Assembly: GCA_033977485.1 (NCBI GenBank)
Contig: CM066983.1
Coordinates: 60,073,010-60,137,009, forward strand
Length of the DNA stretch: 64,000 nt
Direction of reading: 5' to 3'
Source of the DNA: Hydrangea macrophylla
Lineage: Eukaryota > Streptophyta > Magnoliopsida > Cornales > Hydrangeaceae
In this document: in pieces, positions 11,589-21,499 of the stretch
Layout of the letters: each line of letters begins with the position of its first letter
Position numbering within the stretch: the stretch's first letter is position 1
Made by a program: the position numbers and the translations under genes
The notes under the pieces: model-generated
The model's input: only the letters and a program-made list of their open reading frames with translations
What the model was told of the DNA's origin: nothing
Databases searched by the model: none

Positions 11589-11779
11589 TAGGGGTGGCAA
11601 TTCGGGTTACACGGGTCATAATCGGGTCATAAACGGGTTGCGTGATTTTGGGTTGATTTTTAGTTTTGAGTATTATTCAATAAAAAAATATTAACTATTT
11701 TTATTTAATCGTGTCGTGTCGTGTCATAATCGGGTTGTCTCAGTAAAACGGGTTGTCGTGTCAAAAATTGCCACCCCTA
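11589..11779. mobile_element. hAT MITE, 191 bp
   Basis: Perfect TIRs TAGGGGTGGCAATT / AATTGCCACCCCTA and a perfect 8-bp TSD GTTAAAAT (11581-11588, 11780-11787). The interior is built of CGGGTCATAATCGGGT-like and GTCGTGTCGTGTC repeats. Non-coding. It inserted into the copia leader after or before transposition of its host; copy comparison would decide. Confidence 0.92.
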
Positions 11780-12759
11780 GTTAAAATTAATAAAAAAATT
11801 CAGAATTTTTTCATTGATTTTACTTAGCTTATGGGAGCTATCCGGGCTGTGCAATAATCATTTTATTGCACATTTTATTATTTTTAGAGGCTCATTGCAT
11901 TGTTGGTCACGTTTAATTACTGTTGTTTCTGATTGGTTGACCCTATGACCTCTAATTCCTCCTCCTTAAGTGGAGTGACGGATGAGTCCATTCATTTTAT
12001 AATAAGACCACATGAGTGCTTGATGTGTGTGATTGATACATTTTAATCTGGCTTAAATGAATGGACAATAATTGACAATTTATAGAGCTTGTGTCCTCAT
12101 GATGTATGTTTAAGGTTGTTCTTGTATATGTTTATGAACAAAGCATCCCTATTTTTTATGGGCTATAAATGTAATGCGAGGACGAGGGTTTTATTTCTTG
12201 TATTGGAAAAGCCTACTTGTAAAGGGATGGTTTTCTTTGTTCATAAATCATACACTTGAATTACCTTAACATGAGTTCTAAGTTGTCAATTCGGACCCAC
12301 GTGGGGGACCATGCGCATTTTTTGTTGTATGGCGCACTTTATATCTTGTGGATGATCTTAGATAGGTATTTGTACCATCTAATTGATGTTTGTTTAGACA
12401 AATCAATTATAAAAGGTTTTTCTTGATTTACAAAATTAAGATTTGATTAATGAGCAATAGCGAGTTTTTTGGTCTTAAATTGTAGAAAGGGGAAAACTCA
12501 ATTATAATTGGATTTTAAAACAAACCTTATGAAATGTGCAAATAATAATGTCAATCCCTTGCGCATGTTCTCAAATATTATTCTTCAAATTTTTTGAATT
12601 CACAAAAACAAATGTTTTCCAAACCACACTTTGTCGATCTTTATAAAAGTAACAAAGTAACACACTGATAGAATGAGTAAGAGCTTATGGGCTTTAGGCT
12701 TATTCTATAGTCCAATCCATTAAATCGAATAATGGGCCTCTGGCCCAATATCATTATAA

Positions 12760-13144
12760 CCTTAATAGCCTATGATACTTGGCTTGAGAAGGATCATAGC
12801 ACGCGCTTTGTGATAAGCAGCATGCACCATGATCTTGTTGGGAAGTATATGTACTACCCAATAGCCAAAGTATTATGAGATCAGCTCAAATTTGTTTTCG
12901 ATGGCACATTCCCTACTAGATTAAGCATCTAGTTATGAAGTTTCGGAAAGTAAAGGAAATGTTCCAAGTACACGATGACTGGACATCTAAGGTCGATGAC
13001 AGGTATGATTCGTGATTTCAGAATACTCGGAACATCTTTACTGGCGAACTGTAGTTTCAGGCTATGATTAGTTCTTTGCCTGATTCGCGGGTCCATAGAA
13101 AACAAATCATGATCCACAACGGAAATGTTAAATTTTTGGTTTTG
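12760..13144 (+). pseudogene. Copia gag remnant, part 1
   Basis: In shifting frames this region reads as copia Gag (UBN2/retrotran_gag type): a stretch with FDGTFPTR, then MKFRK-like and DDWTSKVDDR-like pieces, then MISSLPDSRVHRKQIMIHNG around 13064-13123, which resembles the Gag segment SLPxSWxxxxxxL of the family. Stops and frameshifts break it. A solo LTR interrupts it at 13150 and the frame resumes at 15284. Not functional. Confidence 0.7.
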
Positions 13145-13149
13145 ACATC

Positions 13150-15278
13150 TGTCACACCCGTTCCAAAATTTCATAGTTTTATCATACATAATTGGAAAGT
13201 TGTGAGTATATCAATGTTATTTGATAATTGGATTGAGATGAGATTGACTGTGAGTCAACGGTAAGGTGTCAGTGAGGACACGAGAACATGGCAGTTCATA
13301 TTGCATGGGCATGAGTAAATGACATTTATATGATTTAAATGTTATTTGACCTTATCTGGTGTTTCTATGAATAGTAATTATACCTGTGTAGTATAATTCT
13401 GGTAAATTTGGATATGATAGTATCATTTCGAGAACTGTGGTGAGAACGTGAGAGATACGTTAATTAAAAAGGTAGGTCGTGTAGAGATTTCACAGAATAT
13501 AGTTTTGGGACGTTATTTTGGACCCAAACGAAACTTAGTCGAAAACTTTTGGAATTTATAATTTTCACTCGTAAAGGCATAAAATGGACGTGTGCGAAGT
13601 TTCATGGATTAATGAGAAGTTTTAAGAAACTTGCGGGGAAGTAAACGTAATTCCCCGAAAGTTGCCTATATATAGATTGGAAATCTCATCCAAACACTTG
13701 CCAAATATCTAGAGAGAGGAGAGAGAAGGGAGATTTGGAGCCAACGGGCTTTGCGACGCCGATCGACGACCGTTCGTCCGTCAGATTTTCTCCAGATTTC
13801 AGATTTGAACTCGTGGAGGTAAGATCTACGTTTTGATACCACTTAGGCTGTGTTTGGCCAAGTTTTGTAAAGATCTTAATTTTAGACTTTTGGGAAAAAC
13901 AGGTATAAACTTATAGGAATTTTCTCAAATTCGAAATCCGACGATTATTTAGCCCCCCTAGACGATCCTTCAAAGTTTGCAGAGAATTGCACGAGGTATG
14001 AAGTTCTAACTTGTGAAATATAGAGGAATACATGTTTTATATTTTGACGACGAAATTGTGATCCGGGCAAAATCCATGTGTTATTAGTAGGCCCGTTAAT
14101 TATGCACGCGCTAAATTGTGAAAAGCATGTCTAAATTTATGCGAGCACGTTAAGTTGTCTATGTGGGTCAAAGGGGAGTCTTATACAAATTCATGCCGGA
14201 GTAAGCTTCTCGATGTTTGAGAATTTAGTAGCGACGGCTACTATGCATGGTTGATAGACTTGGACTTGCCATGGCACTTGTGGATACAATGGTTGATAGA
14301 CTTGGACTTGCCATTGGTATCGCGGTTTAAGGCTTGGACTTGCCGCTACCGGATGAATGCGTATTTTTCTCCCTAGAGACTATTGTGTGATTTATGAGAT
14401 TAAAGCATGTTTCGTCATATATTGCATATGTTAGAACTTGTACGCTCAGCATATAGCTGAGCAGTGGAGATGTACTCCATTGCAGGTAAAAAGAAAGACA
14501 AGAAGAAGTGTGATGAGTGAGGACGTTAAGGAAACGCCGGGGAAAATCACTTGTATATGTTTTGTTTAAATCTTAAAACTTGTATAAGGATTTGAGTTTT
14601 CATAGTATGTTGTAATGTAATCTGAACTTCGATTTAGTACTTGTAATCTCTAGTAAACGCTCTTGTATTTATGTTTTGAATGATGGAATAGAGTGGTTAT
14701 ATGTTGGTTTGGAATTGGAAGAACCTTGAGTGGGAAAGTTGCAGTTTTTGGGTTTACTGATAGGAATCAGTCGACTGGTTTTTGATCCAGTCGACTGGAT
14801 CGCTGTATTGAATGGATTACTGCTTGGTTTCGTCTGAGGTTCAGTCGACTGGGTTGAGAAAACAGTCGACTGGATGGAGCCCCAGACCTGGACATTCTGC
14901 TGGGTTGGGCACCAGTCGACTGGACTTCTTCAGTCGACTAAAAATTTTAGGCACCAGTCGACTGGGTCCCCTACACAGTCGACTGGATGGGCTGTTATCC
15001 TTGCTGTTTGAGATCACCAGTCGACCGGACCCTCGATCAGTCGACTGGTCCTCTGTTTTCAAAACTGTCTTCTTTTGAAAGGATTCAAATGGACAAAACT
15101 TTTTATAACTCCGATTTCAATGGATTTTACAAACTCAGAGGGTAATGTTCCCTAAGTTTTAAATACCCAGGGTTGTTTTAAAGTTCTTTCCGCTGCGTAT
15201 AGTTATATGATTGTTTGGATGAGCCTTGGTGGCGTGCCACGTGTCCTATTTCCACACGTAGTGGGATGGGTCGTGACA
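13150..15278 (+). mobile_element. Solo LTR, chromovirus-type, 2129 bp
   Basis: Starts TGTCACACCCG and ends GGGTCGTGACA with a perfect 5-bp TSD ACATC on both sides (13145-13149, 15279-15283). No internal region or partner LTR, so it formed by LTR-LTR recombination. It sits inside copia gag, so it is younger than that insertion. The CAGTCGACTG cluster at 14768-15047 and the GGTGGCGTGCCAC phrase near its end link it to the LTR at 2321-3566. Confidence 0.92.
14768..15047. repeat. Five pairs of CAGTCGACTG palindromes
   Basis: Ten copies start at 14768/14788, 14842/14863, 14913/14931, 14955/14976 and 15018/15038. Within-pair spacing is 20, 21, 18, 21 and 20 bp, whereas gaps between pairs vary from 24 to 54 bp. 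One copy is CAGTCGACCG and one CAGTCGACTA; the rest are exact. Confidence 0.95.
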
Positions 15279-15283
15279 ACATC

Positions 15284-15500
15284 TTTTGATATGTTGAGCT
15301 GAATACGGAGCGCCAAAAAGGTGAGGCGAACCGTATAGCTATACTCTTGGCCACTACTTCCATAAGTGGAAGTAGGCGCAAGGCTAGTGGGCCTAAACGC
15401 AATGGTAAAGGTAAACCCGCCTAGAGGCAGGGTGGGGCCAGCAAGTTTGCGCCCAAGGCTAACAAGGTGGAAGAGCGCAATCGAGGGCATTTTTCAGTTC
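15284..15500 (+). pseudogene. Copia gag remnant, part 2
   Basis: Directly after the solo LTR and its TSD, the reading continues with LNTERQKGEANRIA and then a basic stretch GPKRNGKGK, consistent with the Gag region before the zinc knuckle. Stop codons interrupt it. A CCHC zinc knuckle is not recognisable. Confidence 0.6.
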
Positions 15501-15617
15501 GGTGGTAATAGGATGGACATTTTTGGGTGGTAGTATTACTAGGACATGGTTATCTAGGGATAACTGCTTAAGAAATGTTTTCATAAATTCTAGTTTCCTC
15601 TATTATTCATTTATTCT

Positions 15618-17960
15618 GAGACGTGGCATGCTGGACTTGAACGCATAGGATGAGATAGGATGACTTGATTAGCTCAAGAAGCCCTTTTTTGGGCCCACTC
15701 GCTAAGGTTGATCTACCTATGTGTGAGTCTTGCTTAGTTGGCAAAGCATGCCGAAAGCCTTTTAGAGAGGCTATTAGAGCTACTCAAGCATTAGATCTAG
15801 TTCACTCAAATATCTGTGGACCTATGGTTGTAAAGGCACGTCATGGCGCCTCTTATTTTCTCACTTTTATAGATGATTTCGCGCGATGTGAGGATCGCGA
15901 GTACTTATCTAATCAGTTCTGGGAATTGTGTGAGGAAAAAGGGGATACGCAGACAACTTTCTATTCCGGAACTCCGCAACAATATGATGTTGCAGAAAGA
16001 AGGAATAAGACATTCCTAGATATGGCTAGGACTATGATGGCGCAAGTCAACCTCCCAGTATTGTTTTGAGAGGATGTACTCTTGATTGCTGCCTACATAG
16101 TAGAGTGCCTCTTCTCAATCAGTTCCTTCTACCCCCTTATGAGCTATGGAAAGGCGGAAAGCTCATTTTGGAGCATTTGCGCCCGTGGAGCTCAAGAGGT
16201 TATGTTCACTATACCTTGCATAAGTGCGAGAAACTACGCTCGAGAGCTAGAAAGCATACCTTTAAAAGGTATTCTAATAGCTCGACAGCCTATGTTTCGT
16301 ATAATGAACAAACGGGTATAGGAATGACAGAAATGGTGTCACATGATATTGAGGATGACTTCCCCAGATTTGTATTACTAAGAGAAATCTTGACCTCCAT
16401 GAGTTGGAGGATGTTGAAGACAACATACCATCTTTAAGCGAGGGTCGGGAGATTGAGATTCCACATCCAGTAATCGCTATAAAATGGTACTAGTCTCCAG
16501 CCGAGTGGGAGTACACCGCTAGACGCTAGTGGGAGTGTACCAGATAGTGGGAGTGCACCACTAAGCACTCAAGATTCTCAAGTAGTACACTGTATGGTGA
16601 TGAGGAAAACGTTCCCTATCGCTGTTTTGAAATTGAGGAAGACATTTTCATATGTGTGCACAAGTGGATGAGGATGAGCCTGCTTCTTTTGTTGAAGCGT
16701 TTTTCTTCGTCTGCTGAAGCTGAGTGGATAGTTACTATGCCAGACGAGATGAGCCCTATGGACGTAAATAAGGTCTAGGAGTTAGTTGACATTCTGCCTG
16801 TGCGTAAGGCTATTGGAGACAAGTGTGTTTACAAAATCTAATGCAAGGCAGATGGTTCAATTGACAAGTATTAGGCGCGCCTTGTGGCGATAGTTTGTAC
16901 CCAGAGAGGGTATAGACCATGGAAACATGTTCTCCCAAAGGGTGAGATCTGACTCAATTCGCCTTATCCTAGCAATTGTCGCATATTTAGTTTTTGAACC
17001 TTTTTAGTTGGATGTTTAAACTGTTCTTTTCTCAATGGAGAACAAGACGACAAGATAAATATGGATCATCCCATTGGTGTTGTGACCAAAGGGAATGAGC
17101 GCAAAAGTGTGCTGTCTCAAACGATCTATTTATTATCTCAAATCGTCTAGGCAGTGGTACAATGTGTGTACATTAAATGGTCCAAGGGAAGTGTTTTAAT
17201 TATTTATATGCTGATGAAGTCCTTTTAACTGGGAATGAGATGAGTTCCATTGTCCCCACTTGAGAGTGGTTGTCCTCTCTGTTTGAGATTGAGGATATGG
17301 GTGATGCCAACTATGTGTTGGGAGTTTAGATTGTGAGAGATCGTTCTGAAGCTTCTCTCGAGGGTTCTTGAACATTTTTCACATGAAAAGCTGTAAACCC
17401 ATTGACATTCAATTTTTTTTTGGGACTCACCTTGACCTTAGATCAATGTCTTAAGAATAATGAGAAGAGGAAACAAATGTCCAGTTTGCTATATCCGTTC
17501 GCAATAGGGAATCTGAAGTATGCTAATGTGTGTACTCGGTCAAATGTCTGCTATGCGGTTGGTTTAATTAGTCGTTGCCGTAGCAACCATGGTCCTGTCA
17601 CTAGAGAGTAGTGAAGAGTATCTTGCGATATATTCGCAGGAGTATTATGGACCTTGCCTCATGCTGTCCACGATGGACGCATAATATGTGGTGTGCTCTA
17701 CAGCTGTTTGAGAAGCTGTTTTGGTTGAAGAGTTTTTGCAGTGGCTAGGCTCTTTATCTCATAGTGATGAAGTTGTGCTCATCGAAGGTGATAGCACGTA
17801 AACCTGAGCACATGCAAAAGACTTCAAAAACCATTCTAGCACGTGTCACATTTGAAATATGGTTTGCGCAAAGGGAAGTTGTCTTAAGGCACATCTCCAT
17901 TTGGGGATTTGATGTGCTTAGACATTTTATTGTATTATTGACATTATTATCCAAGTTTTT
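15618..17960 (+). pseudogene. Copia pol remnant: integrase, RT, RNase H
   Basis: Domain order is as expected for copia. GAG-pre-integrase: WHAGLERIG then MCESCLVGKACRKPF (15715-15760). Integrase core: DLVHSNICGPM and FLTFIDDFAR, then an internal deletion joining it to YLSNQFWELCEEKG and VAERRNKTFLDMARTMM; YELWKGGK and LEHLRPW follow in another frame. RT remnants from about 16790, with the YxDD site reading Tyr-Ala-Asp-Glu at 17207-17218, so the second catalytic aspartate is gone. RNase H: YPFAIGNLKYANVCTRSNVC (17488-17547) through GEVVLRHI-like sequence near 17875. Many stops and frameshifts; dead. Confidence 0.88.
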
Positions 17961-19116
17961 TATAAACTAGTTGGTTTCCATATATATATATATATATATA
18001 TTTTTTATAAGTGGAACGGATGCACATTTCTTATATGTCACCGGGCTTGAATCGACCTGCTCACACGGGTGATTCACCTTGGCACCGAGATAGCGAACTA
18101 GGACATGCATGTCCATGGTGCTTAGATGGCGAGCAAGATGAGACATTTGTGTTCATGGCGCTTAGATAGCTAGCTAGGACATATGTGTCCATAGCGCTTA
18201 GAAAGCGAGCTTGAACACTTATATCTACGCAGTATAAGAACAGCGAGCTAGATATAAACCCTCTTATTTCTATATGTCGCCTTAGATGGATCTAAGATGA
18301 GACCTTTATATTTGGTCGAACATAGAGATATCCCACGACTCTATGTAGCCTGTTTATAGCCGAATGTGAGTTTTCAGACGGGCGCTAAGAGGAGCGACTG
18401 TGCTAGGAGACTCAGGTTAGACGTTTTGTGTAACGTCTAGACTAAGATTCGTATGGCGTTACTTGTTTTTCCAAACACAGAGTGACATGCCCATTTTGAT
18501 GGAAGAACTCCATAGCATACATATCGTACTGTATGTGCTTTCGCGATCGACTGTGGAGCAGTGAATGGATTCCTCTTCATTGCTGTGTGAGCCATGTAGC
18601 ATATCCAAGACATTGGTTATCCTACAAACTGGTTGCCTTCACGACTTGAGACTATGTCATGAAGAGGACGCTTGATGACAGTTATTTTAGCATGCTATCC
18701 TAGGACGATGAGATTATTCCGTTCTATGGGGTGTGTCTGGGCAAGCGGTCAAGTTAGTCGGATTGACATGTGGGCTCAGGGAAGACCATTCAATAACACA
18801 CCATGTTTTTGTGACTCATTAGCAGGCCTGCGATAATCGTAATTTGTTACTGATATGTCATGAGTACATTACATTGAGGTGGTGCAGCAATTCTTCTCAC
18901 CGAGGGATTGAGAATGCTGTGTCCGGTGTGGTTGAATCGTCTAAGGCATACACGAGAAGCTTCCGAGTGATGTGTCTTGCTGGTTATGGTGATGATTTGG
19001 CATTACACTCCTGTCGCTGTACTTTCTTTTCATAAGGTCACACGTTCTATTTCCCTGTATGAAGAGTTGAGAAGTTCTGTTGTGTTGAGAGATTGGTTTT
19101 TAGTACCAACCCTATG
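17961..19116 (+). other. Copia 3' untranslated region with short diverged repeats
   Basis: Contains (TA)n at about 17983-18001 and, at 18085-18230, about four diverged copies of a 40-50 bp unit built on GATAGCGAACTAGGACAT and TGTCCATGGCGCTTA. No coding. Confidence 0.6.
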
Positions 19117-19131
19117 TGGGTGAGTGGGAGA
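19117..19131 (+). promoter_or_regulatory. Copia polypurine tract
   Basis: TGGGTGAGTGGGAGA immediately precedes the right LTR and is the expected plus-strand primer. Confidence 0.7.
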
Positions 19132-19609
19132 TGTAACAAATATTGTGGTTGGGCCATACGGGCACCCACATTATATTGGACTGGGTCCAAAGAGGGCTGG
19201 CTTGGACGCCAAATAATGGGCTTTTGGAGTCTTAAGCCTCATAGGTTTTTATGTGCCTATATATACATGTATATCACATGGAAAACCTAAGGATATTTCA
19301 TATATTCACAGCAGCCTCTCTCTCTAACTCACGTTAGTCTCTCTCTCTCTCTATCCCTACGGTCCATCTCTCTCTTGGCCATCACCAAAGGAGCCATGGG
19401 ATTTAGCACGTGATACGTACGAGGACCGCTCTAGTAGTGATCTTCATGACTTACGCGAAGCATAAGAGAGTACACGGAGGCAACATGGAGCAGTAGTTCG
19501 TGGGTGAAGACGCCGGGCTTGTAACAACACCGTTCGACGATCCGTCGGGTTATTCCGCTAGGTAAGTGACCTAAACCCGTCTCGTATGCTTGCATGCATA
19601 TTATCTACA
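19132..19609 (+). repeat. Copia 3' LTR
   Basis: A 478-bp direct copy of 9280-9759, differing at about a dozen positions plus a shorter CT microsatellite. Followed by TSD TGAAG. Confidence 0.95.
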
Positions 19610-19689
19610 TGAAGAACCTGAGTTATTAAAACAAATTCAAAGGCTCAGATAGCACAGTATGTAATGGAAAGGAAAAGAAAATGAGAAAG

Positions 19690-20035
19690 ATTACCTCGAA
19701 TCGAAGTTGTGATTGGGTCGTCGGCTTCTCGCTTGAGAGAGAGAGAGAGAGAGAGAGAAGCACATGAAGAATAAAATGGAAGACGGATCAGTTAATCCAA
19801 TTTATATCTAAATGCAGATTAATTTGAGAGAATCTGAAATCATTTATGGGAATTTAGTTTACAAACTCACAAAATTACCAACAGCAAACACTCCCTTTAC
19901 CGCTCCGGAGGGTGCGTCGGCTATCAATCTCGGATTTCCCCCTTCCATCACCGTCGAAATTCAATCGAACTCAACACAATACCAACAATGGCTTCTTCTC
20001 TAATGGCATCTGAAACCCTAATTCTTCTATAATGG
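19690..20035 (-). other. Candidate 5' exons of a host gene (minus strand)
   Basis: On the minus strand an AGGGTTTCAG-type leader is followed by an ATG near 19945 opening MEGGNPRLIADAPSGAVKGV (then VFAVG), with a plausible GT donor in GGTAATTT. A CT-rich tract then leads to a short GC-balanced segment (about 19695-19733) that ends at GATTCGAG|GTAATC, another plausible donor. The minus strand on both sides is T-rich, as in plant introns, and the copia element could sit in an intron. The product is not recognised. On the plus strand the same stretch reads ATGGCTTCTTCTC..., so strand is uncertain. Confidence 0.25.
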
Positions 20036-21499
20036 TTTCAAAAAAAAAATTCAAAAAGAAATAAGAAAGAGGCACCATCTTTAGACCTCGAGATCACAAG
20101 CCCCTCCTTTACTATAAACCGAACATTAATTGATTCATAGCCGGTGCTTGGTTTTGAAGGAAGGCTTAGAGATGATCGTCCGTGTTGATCAAAGAAGAAG
20201 AACAAAAAGATATAAGAGAGAGAGTGTAACAACCTAATTCTAGTTGCTTTTAGTAATTTTTATATTATTATTTTAAAGTATTTTCTATTAGATATTAATT
20301 ATGTGTATATATTTTAGTGACACTTAATAAAAATGTTGAAGTAGCGTATAGTTAGTATATCAAGTAGTGTGCTTAACATAGAAATTTAGTGTCCGGGGTC
20401 ATTATTACCCATTGGGCTAATTATTTTGTCACTTTAAAATGCATTTTCAAGCCCATATGAAGCCTTTTTGTGAGCCCGTAAGACCAAAAACGGGATTTAT
20501 ATATTTGTGTGTGTTTTATTGATATGTGTTATGTGTGTAGTATACATATACATATATTAAAACCTAGCCCCTCAACAAAAAAAAAGGAAGAGAAGAAAAG
20601 AAAAAAAAAAAAAAAAAAAAAGAGAGAGAGAACAAACGTAGAGAGAGATAGAGAGAAGAAGAAGAAGAAGGGAATAAGAAGGAAGAAAAAAAAGAGATAT
20701 GTTTTGCATAATCATCATCAATTTTGAAGCTCTAAATCAGTGACTTAAACTTTTGTTTTGAATATATATTTAAATATATATATATATATATATATGTTTG
20801 AATCCATGTGTAAACTAGGGTTTCCAATTAAGATTGATCTTTGTGATCTTACTATTGTAGTTATCAGTATGTGACTATTTTGATTAATCTAAATTTACAG
20901 TGGCTAGAAGTGAAAATAATTCATATAAGATTGTGGTCATTGAAGTTTGGAATTCTGCTCGTGAGTCCCATGTAAAACGCAATTCTGCACGTGTTTGGTC
21001 AAACGGTGTTTTTCCCAAATTTGCACCGTTTGGGCAGAAAATGCATATTACAATAGCAGTTTTATGAAGGTTAAAATAAGCGTATTTACTATATTATATT
21101 TTTGTATGATTTCGTGCTCGTTAATATGAATTAATTTGTTTGTACTTAGAAAGATATGAGTTGTCATGTATAGTTGAGCTTTGTGAAATCGTGACTGTGT
21201 AATTTTGTATGGGTTATGAATCTGTGTGAACATATAGTTATTAATATGATTTTGACGGAAATTTGATTTGAGATATATGAATCTCTTATAAAGTTGAGTT
21301 TTGTGAAAAATGTGATGTATGAACGTTAGAAAAGTCCTTAGAGTTTGACAAACACTGAATATTGCACATTTATATGCCAATATAATAGACATAATGCTCA
21401 CTTAATCCCTCAAATTCCTAGTTTTACATGCATATTTGAATTAATATAATTTAATGGTGATGTCACTTAAATGCGTGTAATTATTTGTTTTTACATATT

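Larger units (their letters stand above)
9773..12700 (+). other. Unusually long copia leader
   Basis: Nearly 3 kb of non-coding sequence lies between the PBS and the first Gag remnant, far longer than in most copia elements. It includes a GC-rich patch (10170-10340) with a perfect hairpin GCAGCCC-T-GGGCTGC, a diverged tandem array (10510-11330) and a hAT MITE. No open frame of note. Confidence 0.7.
9280..19609 (+). mobile_element. Ty1/copia LTR retrotransposon, complete but decayed
   Basis: A full structure is visible: 5-bp TSD TGAAG at 9275-9279 and 19610-19614; direct LTRs 9280-9759 and 19132-19609; initiator tRNA-Met PBS at 9761-9772; a PPT just before the right LTR; and Gag, integrase, RT and RNase H remnants in copia order (integrase before RT). 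Total 10.3 kb including nested insertions. The LTRs differ at about a dozen sites by eye (roughly 2.5%), implying an insertion around a million years old under commonly used plant rates (inference). Coding is riddled with stops and frameshifts. Nested inside are a hAT MITE (11589-11779) and a solo LTR (13150-15278). Confidence 0.93.

Noticed and set aside
14812..15078. Open frames on both strands over the CAGTCGACTG cluster
   Set aside because: Palindromes lack stop codons in most frames, so they create open frames mechanically (Ser-Thr-Gly/Ser-Arg-Leu repeats).
15665..17960. Intact copia polyprotein
   Set aside because: Multiple stops, frame changes, an internal integrase deletion and a lost RT aspartate; annotated as a pseudogene.
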